From contig NZ_JAPSKE010000005.1 in NCBI RefSeq assembly GCF_031177825.1, positions 124,001 to 188,000 on the forward strand: 64,000 nt of DNA, in the 5' to 3' direction. Origin of the DNA: Paenibacillus sp. GTDB taxonomy: Bacteria; Bacillota; Bacilli; Paenibacillales; YIM-B00363. Each line of letters starts with the position of its first letter. Position 1 is the stretch's first letter. Below, in pieces: positions 58,185 through 64,000 of the stretch. The notes beneath the pieces are model-generated. The model saw only the letters and a program-made list of their open reading frames with translations. It was not told where the DNA came from and did not search any database. A program made the position numbers and the translations under genes.

Positions 58185-59054
58185 CTAGACTCGAATCATT
58201 TCCATAAACGCTCGCAGCGGCTTCGAGATCCACTTCTTGGGCCGTAGGCCGAGAAGCAAGTCCAGGCGAATTTCTGGATGGCGAATCGGCAACACGGCAA
58301 GCTTGCCGCTTCGGATCTCCTCTTCCGCCGCCATTCGCGGCAGCAGCGAGACCCCGGAACCGGCTGCCAAGCACCGCTTGATCGCTTCCGGATTGCCGAG
58401 CTCCAAAGCGATCCGATATGGGATACCCTCCGTGCGAAGCACACGCTCCAGCATCGAGCGATAATTACAGCTTTCCTCCGCCATGATCCATTCGGTATCT
58501 TGCAATTTATCTAACGTAAGCGTGTCTTGCGCCTTCCGAGCGTCGGCGGGGTTCGCAAGAAAGACGAGCGGCTCCTCCCTGATTGCAATCCATTGCAAGT
58601 CGGGTTCAGGAGGACCCTTCTCCAGTAGAAGACAGACATCCAATTCCCCTTCCTTCACTCGGTCGATCATTGCCTGTTCGCGGCCGGTCACGATTCTGAT
58701 GGAAAGTTCGGGATCATGCGCCTTCAACGGCTGGATGACGTCCGGCAGGACGTATGAGGCGATCGAATCGATCGTCCCGATCGTCAGCGTCCCCCCGCTC
58801 TGCCGCGCCAGAGACTCTCTCGACTGTTGGTGGAGTTCAAGCATTTGCAACGCGACCTTTAACAATTCCTCGCCGGCGCTCGTCAATCGCACCCCCCTGC
58901 CCGATCGTTCGAACAGCTTCACCTCGTAGTACTGTTCCAGCTTCTGCATCTGCATCGTCACGCTCGATTGCGCGTAACCGAGCTCCGCCGCGGCACGGGT
59001 AAAGCTCCTCTGGAGTGCCACGACGCGGAACGTATTGAGATAGGTCAGGTCCAT
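58185..59054 (-). CDS. LysR-family transcriptional regulator
   Basis: 289 residues. The N-terminal winged HTH (LNTFRVVALQRSFTRAAAELGYAQSSVTMQMQKLEQYYEVKLFERSGRGVRLTSAGEELL) is canonical. The effector domain (~90-289) includes GTLTIGTIDSIASYVLPDVI and AAGSGVSLLPRMAAEEEIRSGKL. It is divergent from the DapA-family gene at 59181, with 126 bases between, the usual LysR arrangement, so that gene is the probable target. A GTG start 12 bases upstream is possible. Confidence 0.92.
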   Translation of the reverse strand: MDLTYLNTFRVVALQRSFTRAAAELGYAQSSVTMQMQKLEQYYEVKLFERSGRGVRLTSAGEELLKVALQMLELHQQSRESLARQSGGTLTIGTIDSIASYVLPDVIQPLKAHDPELSIRIVTGREQAMIDRVKEGELDVCLLLEKGPPEPDLQWIAIREEPLVFLANPADARKAQDTLTLDKLQDTEWIMAEESCNYRSMLERVLRTEGIPYRIALELGNPEAIKRCLAAGSGVSLLPRMAAEEEIRSGKLAVLPIRHPEIRLDLLLGLRPKKWISKPLRAFMEMIRV

Positions 59055-59180
59055 GCTCCACACCAACCATCGTAATTATTGATATTACTCATCATCTATT
59101 ATAGATAACTGTGATGCGAAATACGATGTTAGACTGAACGTAATTCGAAAATATTCCAGTTGTCGAAAGGCGGAGAACGC

Positions 59181-60056
59181 ATGCTGCAATCGAACGATCT
59201 CAAAGGTATTTTCGTCCCGGTGGTTACCCCGTTTACCCAGGACGGCGAGCTGGACCTGCCTTCCTTCGAGCGTTATCTTGGACAATTGTTGCTTCATCCG
59301 TTACATGGGATTGTGATCAACGGAACGACCGGCGAAGCGCCGACGGTAGAATGGGCAGAGGTCGAAGCGTTGTTCGAGGTTACGCGGACGGTCGTTCAGA
59401 GGCTTGGCGTACGTATGCCGATCATCGTCGGGACCGGCACCAACGATACAAGAACAACCGTAAGGAGGACGAAGGCGGCCGGCGAGTGGGGCGCCGATGC
59501 GGTTCTGGTCGTTACTCCATATTACAGCCGCCCGTCCGAAGAGGGTGCATTCCGACACTTTCAGACTGTAGTCGAGACCGGAATGCCCCTCATTGCTTAT
59601 GAGGTGCCGGAGAGGACGGGGATTCGGTTGTCGGCTGAGACGATGGAGCGAATCCTTACGCTGGACGGGGTCATTGGCCTCAAAGACGCTACGGGCGGCT
59701 GCGACTTGTTGAACGCGTTGGTAGGCCGTACGGCGAAGCCGATAATGGCCGGCTCCGACGACATCTTCGCACGGATGCTCCGCCGCGGTGCAAGCGGAGG
59801 CTTATTAGCGTCGGCACAGTTCCGAACGGAGTCCTTTCTGGAAGTCTATCGGTTGGCAGCGAATGGGTTGTACGACGAGGCGGAGGCAGCCTTCGTCAAG
59901 CTGCTCCCGCTTACCCGTCTGCTCTTCCGGGAGACGAATCCTTCCCCGATCAAGTGGATGCTCGCGCAATCCGGCATTCTCGCCTCCGACGGGGTACGCC
60001 TACCGCTTACCCCGATTAGCCGGCCATTGCAAGAGGAGCTGTCGGCGTTCCTGTAA
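59181..60056 (+). CDS. DapA-family lyase (dihydrodipicolinate synthase-like)
   Basis: 291 residues from the ATG preceded by AAGGCGGAG. Schiff-base Lys ~168 (VIGLKDATGG), Tyr ~140 and Arg ~145 (AYEVPERTG; DapA proper has YNVPGRT), and the NGTTGEAPT loop at 48-56 (DapA has GTTGES). This is close to 4-hydroxy-tetrahydrodipicolinate synthase. A lone copy under a divergent LysR regulator, with changed residues around the active site, suggests either a secondary DapA or a lyase for another keto acid. Confidence 0.85.
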   Translation: MLQSNDLKGIFVPVVTPFTQDGELDLPSFERYLGQLLLHPLHGIVINGTTGEAPTVEWAEVEALFEVTRTVVQRLGVRMPIIVGTGTNDTRTTVRRTKAAGEWGADAVLVVTPYYSRPSEEGAFRHFQTVVETGMPLIAYEVPERTGIRLSAETMERILTLDGVIGLKDATGGCDLLNALVGRTAKPIMAGSDDIFARMLRRGASGGLLASAQFRTESFLEVYRLAANGLYDEAEAAFVKLLPLTRLLFRETNPSPIKWMLAQSGILASDGVRLPLTPISRPLQEELSAFL

Positions 60057-60065
60057 TTTGATACA

Positions 60066-62321
60066 TTACATCAAGTATTTTCCCGTGATGGACTGCTCCG
60101 CATGGATGATCTGCGAAGGCGTGCCCTCGAACACCACCTGGCCGCCTTTGCTGCCTCCGTCCGGTCCCATATCGATGATCCAATCCGCTTGGCTGATCAC
60201 CTCGAGGTTGTGCTCGATGACGATGACCGTATTGCCGGCATCCACGAGGCGGTTCATGATCCCTAGCAGGTGACCGATATCCGACATATGCAGGCCGGTC
60301 GTCGGCTCGTCCATCACGTAGATGCTTCCCTTCTTATGCAGCTCGCTTGCCAGCTTGATGCGCTGGCATTCCCCGCCCGAGAGCGTGCTGAGCGGTTGGC
60401 CGAGCGTAACATAATTCAATCCCACATCGCTCAACGACTGGAGCTTGCGCACGACCTCTTTCAGCTCGAAGAAATCCAATGCCTGCTCCACCGTCATCTC
60501 CAGCACTTCTGCAATGGACTTGCCGTTCAGCTTGTACGCGAGCACCTCTTCCTTAAATCGTCTGCCTCCGCACGCTTCGCAAGGCAGCTTCACGCTGTCG
60601 AGGTAGGCAAGGTCTGCGTACACGACGCCCAGTCCTTGGCAGTTCTCGCAAGCCCCCTTGGAGTTGAAGCTGAACAATCCTTGGTTGACCTTGTTCGCGG
60701 AGGCGAACGCCTTGCGCACATCGTCCATAATGCCCGTGTAAGTTGCAGGATTCGAGCGCGTCGACACGCCGACCGCCGATTGGTCGATGACGATCGCATC
60801 CGGATGCTGGCCGAGGAATACTTCATTGATCAGCGTACTCTTGCCCGAGCCGGCGACTCCCGAAACGACGGTCAGCACGCCGGTCGGAATATCTACGCTT
60901 ACGTTCTGCAAGTTGTGTAGCGTAGCATCCTTAATGGACAGCTTGCCGGACGGCTGTCTGCCGTCGCGCTTCAGCTGGAGCGGCCGCTTCATATGAGTGC
61001 CTGTCAGCGTATCCGCCTCCAGCAAGCCTTGGAAACTTCCTTCGTACACGATAGTACCGCCGCGGCTGCCGGCTTGAGGCCCTACATCGACGATATGATC
61101 CGCAACCTTGATCACGTCGGGATCATGCTCGACGACGATCACGGTATTGCCCTTGTCGCGCAGCTTCCGAAGCAACTCGTTTAACCGGTGTACGTCACGG
61201 GGGTGCAAGCCAACGCTGGGCTCATCGAAAATGTAAGTGACATCCACCAGACTGCCGCTCAAGTGCTTTACCATCTTGACGCGCTGCGACTCGCCGCCGG
61301 ACAATGTATCCGTCTCGCGGTCCAACGTTAAATAGTCTAGTCCGATATCCACCAGATGCTGCAATCGCTCCGTCAGCGACGTAACGATCGGCGCGGCGGC
61401 AGGATCGTCCATCTCCCGAATGACGCGAATGAGCCGTCCGACCTCCATGGAGGACATATCGGCGATGTTGAGTCCATTGATCCTGCAACCGAGCGCGGCC
61501 TGACTGAGTCTCGCGCCGCGGCAGCCGGTGCAGGGACCTTCGGAGATGTACGGCGCAACCGCTCGCTGCGTGCGCTCGGACATCGTCTTCACATCCCGCT
61601 TGATGTACTTGTTGGTGAATTTCTCGATGACGCCTTCCACTGTAATATTCATCGCCTTCCCGGCGAAATCCATTTCCACTTTCCTCGCCTTGGCGTTCAG
61701 CAGCCGCTCCAGTTCCTCATCCGAATAATCGCTCAGCTTCTTGTCGAGATCGAAGGAGCCTGCCTGCACGACCATGTTCCATTCCCACCCGTTCACCGCA
61801 TAGTCCGGCAGCAGGATCGCCCCTTCGTTCAGCGACTTGGACTTGTCCAGCGCCTTGCTCATGTCGACGCGCAGACTGCGACCGATCCCGTTGCATTCGG
61901 GACACATCCCTTGCGGATCGTTAAACGAGAACATATTCGCTTGTCCGACATAGGGCCGACCGAATCTGGAATAGAGCAGACGGAGGATGGGAGAGATATC
62001 GGTAATCGTGCCCATCGTAGAATGGGAACCGCCGCCCAGCCGCTTCTGATCCACAACGACCGCCATGCTAAGGTTTTCGATTCTATCCGCATCCGGCTGC
62101 GGAAACCGCGGCAGGAAGTTACGGACGAACGTGCTGAAGTTTTCGTTCAGCAGACGCTGGGACTCGGTGGCGATCGTATCGAAGACGATCGACGACTTGC
62201 CGGATCCGGAAACCCCGGTGAAGATCGTGATCTTCCGCTTGGGAATGCGCAAGGATACGTTCTTCAGGTTGTTTTCCCGCGCACCCGAGATTACGATATA
62301 CTCCTGATTCGATTCGCTCAT
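60066..62321 (-). CDS. UvrA-like ABC ATPase (short, class III type)
   Basis: 751 residues, about 190 shorter than UvrA. Two ABC modules: Walker A GVSGSGKSS (~36) and GVAGSGKST (~487); signatures LSGGESQR and LSGGECQR; Walker B FDEPSVGLHPRD and MDEPTTGLHMSD. A CENCQG...CEACGG zinc module is retained, and CPECNG earlier. The UvrB-binding and full insertion regions are reduced. Such UvrA paralogues occur beside antibiotic-resistance or accessory genes and may bind DNA or protect it from intercalating drugs rather than serve in main excision repair. RBS GGAGGGAAGG before the ATG. Confidence 0.9.
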   Translation of the reverse strand: MSESNQEYIVISGARENNLKNVSLRIPKRKITIFTGVSGSGKSSIVFDTIATESQRLLNENFSTFVRNFLPRFPQPDADRIENLSMAVVVDQKRLGGGSHSTMGTITDISPILRLLYSRFGRPYVGQANMFSFNDPQGMCPECNGIGRSLRVDMSKALDKSKSLNEGAILLPDYAVNGWEWNMVVQAGSFDLDKKLSDYSDEELERLLNAKARKVEMDFAGKAMNITVEGVIEKFTNKYIKRDVKTMSERTQRAVAPYISEGPCTGCRGARLSQAALGCRINGLNIADMSSMEVGRLIRVIREMDDPAAAPIVTSLTERLQHLVDIGLDYLTLDRETDTLSGGESQRVKMVKHLSGSLVDVTYIFDEPSVGLHPRDVHRLNELLRKLRDKGNTVIVVEHDPDVIKVADHIVDVGPQAGSRGGTIVYEGSFQGLLEADTLTGTHMKRPLQLKRDGRQPSGKLSIKDATLHNLQNVSVDIPTGVLTVVSGVAGSGKSTLINEVFLGQHPDAIVIDQSAVGVSTRSNPATYTGIMDDVRKAFASANKVNQGLFSFNSKGACENCQGLGVVYADLAYLDSVKLPCEACGGRRFKEEVLAYKLNGKSIAEVLEMTVEQALDFFELKEVVRKLQSLSDVGLNYVTLGQPLSTLSGGECQRIKLASELHKKGSIYVMDEPTTGLHMSDIGHLLGIMNRLVDAGNTVIVIEHNLEVISQADWIIDMGPDGGSKGGQVVFEGTPSQIIHAEQSITGKYLM

Positions 62322-62341
62322 ACTTTACCTTCCCTCCGATT

Positions 62342-62713
62342 CTATTTTCTCCAAAAAGTAGAACAGTCTGCCTTGTCCAAAATATTATACTCGATCATTT
62401 TCTCAAGCAGCGAAAAATCGACCGGACGATCCCACCGGATCCGTACCAACTCCGAGCTATGGTCATAGCCAGCCTGCTTAATGTCGTCGGAGAAACGAAT
62501 CATCCCCGCCCTCTCGGGAGCGACAGCCAAATGCGCTTTGGCTGCGCTAAATCCAATAATAAATGTGCCGTGATCGGTAAACATCGGCTGATTCCATGCG
62601 ACTTTCGGCTGTAAATTCGGAAATCTCTTCGTTACCCATTCCAAAACCTCTTCCGTCCGCGCCCGATGCTGCGGATGATCGATTTTCGCTAAAAATTCCG
62701 CAAAAACTTCCAT
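62342..62713 (-). CDS. fra: Frataxin-like iron chaperone (YdhG/Fra, DUF1801 fold)
   Basis: 123 residues, the length of Bacillus YdhG/Fra. Conserved stretches include HRARTEEVLEWVTKRFPNLQPKVAWNQPMF and DHGTFIIGFSAAKAHLAVAPE, typical of this DUF1801 group. In Bacillus subtilis the homologue acts as a frataxin-like iron donor for iron-sulfur cluster and haem assembly. It lies 20 bases before the UvrA-like gene in the same direction and may be its operon partner. RBS GGAGGG before the ATG. Confidence 0.75.
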   Translation of the reverse strand: MEVFAEFLAKIDHPQHRARTEEVLEWVTKRFPNLQPKVAWNQPMFTDHGTFIIGFSAAKAHLAVAPERAGMIRFSDDIKQAGYDHSSELVRIRWDRPVDFSLLEKMIEYNILDKADCSTFWRK

Positions 62714-63102
62714 GTCGTTCCCTCCTACGTCATTATCTCATTACCGAATTTCCCCATACGAGGATTTATTTCAACCTAACTTCCATCGATAGTTTATCCT
62801 TGACCTAGCATCGACAAATGCACTGTGGCGGTGTATATTGGCATTGTTACACACATCCATTAAGCGGAAAAGAGGCTTACGTATGTGCCCAGGCATCCAT
62901 TTCTTGAAGTTGAGGAAGTAAAACGAAAAACAAATAGGCCCAGCAGGGTTTATTTGTAATGGCGTTTTCGAACCCAACCATGAGATGGAGGCTTTTTTTG
63001 TGCCCAAATATAAAACCACGTGGATCCCCCGATTCGGGCGATTTGCGTTCCTTTCCATGCCTCCATCTCATTGGCAACAACCTATTATTGGAGGTATGGA
63101 AC
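62714..63102. other. Intergenic leader region with long inverted repeat
   Basis: No convincing gene. Arms at 62978-62992 (CCATGAGATGGAGGC) and 63059-63074 (GCCTCCATCTCATTGG) can pair over ~14 bases and enclose a ~66-base segment that has its own small hairpins (CCACGTGG; CCCCGATTCGGG). The element ends about 28 bases before the start of the next gene, so it would form the end of its 5' leader. Confidence 0.5.
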
Positions 63103-63747
63103 ATGAAATTTTCGGACCGCGTATTGAAGCAGTATCTTGAGCATGTGTACTGGATTTGCGGAGGTCCTTGCGGCGGGAAGAGCACGATGACTACCGCGAT
63201 CGCAGCGAAGTGGAACATGATCCCCTATTCTTCGGACGATCACACATTCGAGTACCAAAAGAAGGCTAACCCTCAGGATCATCCGGCGATATTGAGACAT
63301 TTCGTCGATTGGGAATGGTATTTTCTTGGTCGCGGGAATGATCGTGGGCAATGGCTCAACAACGCGTTCGATGAATCCGTCGAATTTATCCTATTGGATT
63401 TACTCCAAATGGGGAAAGAAAAGCCCATTGTCGTCGATACGTTTATGGACCCCGAATTTCTCAAGACGATCGCGGATCATCGCCGGATCGTATATTTATT
63501 TGCCGAAGACGATGTAATCCGCTCGCAATATCTGACTCGGGAGCACGTCAGCGGCATGGAACAGTTATTCCCGACGCTCTCCGACCCGCAACGCGCTCGA
63601 AACGAAACCTTGGATACCGTTGCGAAGGGGTCGAATCACTCTTTCCTAAAGGTAAAGCAACAGGGTGTGCAATACTTCGTAAGAGAGGCTTCGACAACGA
63701 AAGAAGAGGTGCTGTCATGCATTGAAAAGCACTTCCAATTCACGTAA
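63103..63747 (+). CDS. P-loop NTPase/kinase-like protein
   Basis: 214 residues from the ATG with TTGGAGG 8 bases upstream; longer frames upstream cross the structured leader. Walker A GGPCGGKST at ~19-27 (VYWICGGPCGGKSTMTTAIAAKWNM) followed by YSSDDHTFEY, the layout of small-molecule or nucleotide kinases (AAA_33/shikimate-kinase-like). A hydrophobic strand ending in Asp (KPIVVDTFMDPEF) fits Walker B, and a lid-like basic segment (RARNETLD) follows. The substrate is unknown. It is followed by a strong terminator and stands alone. Confidence 0.75.
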   Translation: MKFSDRVLKQYLEHVYWICGGPCGGKSTMTTAIAAKWNMIPYSSDDHTFEYQKKANPQDHPAILRHFVDWEWYFLGRGNDRGQWLNNAFDESVEFILLDLLQMGKEKPIVVDTFMDPEFLKTIADHRRIVYLFAEDDVIRSQYLTREHVSGMEQLFPTLSDPQRARNETLDTVAKGSNHSFLKVKQQGVQYFVREASTTKEEVLSCIEKHFQFT

Positions 63748-63753
63748 CCCAAT

Positions 63754-63787
63754 AAAAACGGTCGCCTGCGATTGGCGACCGTTTTTT
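63754..63787 (+). terminator. Intrinsic terminator of the kinase-like gene
   Basis: AAAACGGTCGCC / GGCGACCGTTTT stem with a 7-base loop and a T-run on the plus strand; A-rich flank makes it usable from the other side too. Confidence 0.92.
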
Positions 63788-63822
63788 ACGTACTATACGG
63801 CGAAAGCGCTCCATTGGCGGAA

Positions 63823-64000
63823 CTAATCATCTAATCCCTTACCATCGAGGATATGCGCCATATATTTTTCAACCCTTGACTCTCGAGTTTTGGATTGCTT
63901 GGCCGAAGAGAAATGCAGAATGTATGCTCTTTGCCGTCCCGGCGTCAATGCTTCGAAGGCCGTTTTTAAGTCGGGGATTTCAACGAATTTATTGGCTAAT
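63823..64000 (-). CDS. YdeI-like protein (OmdA/bacteriocin-protection family), C-terminal part
   Basis: The last ~59 residues are visible; the 5' end is outside the window. The sequence FEALTPGRQRAYILHFSSAKQSKTRESRVEKYMAHILDGKGLDD matches the C-terminal block of YdeI-type proteins (ALTPGRQRGYIL.FS.AKQ.KTR..RVEK...I..GKGLND). The function of these DUF1801-related proteins is poorly defined. It shares a terminator region with the convergent kinase-like gene. Confidence 0.8.
   Translation of the reverse strand, partial: LANKFVEIPDLKTAFEALTPGRQRAYILHFSSAKQSKTRESRVEKYMAHILDGKGLDD

Noticed and set aside
58093..58374. 93-residue frame on the minus strand
   Set aside because: Overlaps the 3' half of the clear LysR gene in another frame; composition looks like a shadow.
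62771..63058. 95-residue minus-strand frame in the leader region
   Set aside because: No RBS; it crosses the inverted repeat and has no family resemblance.
1..64000. CRISPR arrays, tRNA/rRNA genes, prophage or insertion-sequence genes
   Set aside because: No regularly spaced repeats, no cloverleaf or rRNA sequence, and no transposase or integrase motif were seen. The short tandem repeat at 24344 has no spacers.

Overview
The window is a GC-rich (about 60%) stretch of a Gram-positive chromosome, most likely a Paenibacillus- or Cohnella-like member of the Paenibacillaceae. This is inferred from the bacillithiol genes (bshB2-yojF), an Sda-like sporulation kinase inhibitor, KinB- and PAS-type sporulation-style sensor kinases, lipoprotein solute-binding proteins with LplB/LplC-type permeases, strong AGGAGG-type ribosome binding sites, and an unusual density of AraC-type regulators beside glycoside hydrolases. 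I saw no tRNA, rRNA, CRISPR array, phage or insertion sequence.

Layout. 1-2.3 kb: the end of a LacI-type repressor, bshB2-yojF and a tiny basic protein. 2.3-10.1 kb: a sugar ABC transporter with a cytoplasmic GH5 enzyme, and its YesM/YesN-type two-component system. 10.2-10.8 kb: a Uma2-family nuclease. 11.2-23.3 kb: a leftward run of nine genes (oxidoreductase, two permeases, a binding protein broken by one stop codon, a large unassigned glycosidase-like protein, SDR, DapA-family lyase, aldehyde dehydrogenase, enolase-superfamily dehydratase). It looks like an oxidative, non-phosphorylative route for an acidic or deoxy sugar, with a divergent AraC regulator. 24.7-30.3 kb: a membrane AraC-type sensor and two tandem paralogous binding proteins without permeases. 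30.4-36.7 kb: a pectin/xylan locus (GH105, GH28, GH43, AraC regulator) in which a rhamnogalacturonan acetylesterase and probably a pectinesterase have suffered internal deletions. 37.1-43.6 kb: a tightly coupled unit of GH29 fucosidase, an unassigned 556-residue protein and a nucleoside-hydrolase-fold protein, with another membrane AraC sensor.

43.9-50.1 kb: a TetR regulator with two visible operators and its membrane-protein partner, an SDR, a chimeric remnant joining a regulator 5' end to a binding-protein 3' end, an AraC regulator and a KinB-like kinase. 49.5-52.3 kb: a threonine-to-glycine operon (kbl-tdh) with an XRE-cupin regulator. 52.6-55.5 kb: GH51 arabinofuranosidase with a convergent ArsR-like regulator. 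55.6-57.5 kb: an Sda-like gene convergent with a PAS histidine kinase. 57.6-64 kb: more AT-rich accessory genes, a LysR/DapA-family divergent pair, a UvrA-like ATPase, a frataxin-like protein and small kinase-like genes.

How it works together. Most of the window serves uptake and cytoplasmic breakdown of plant-polysaccharide oligosaccharides: enzymes lack signal peptides, transporters bring in oligomers, and each locus has its own AraC-type switch. Near-identical DNA elements upstream of separate promoters (7074-7094 with 10079-10099; 23328-23358 with 41252-41282) are candidate binding sites of these switches. Several genes are broken (about 18.9, 31.4, 32.7 and 46.2-46.9 kb), so parts of this network appear to be decaying or mis-assembled. 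Two minus-strand transcription units seem to end only after crossing a small convergent gene, which would produce antisense RNA over a regulator gene and over the sda-like gene.
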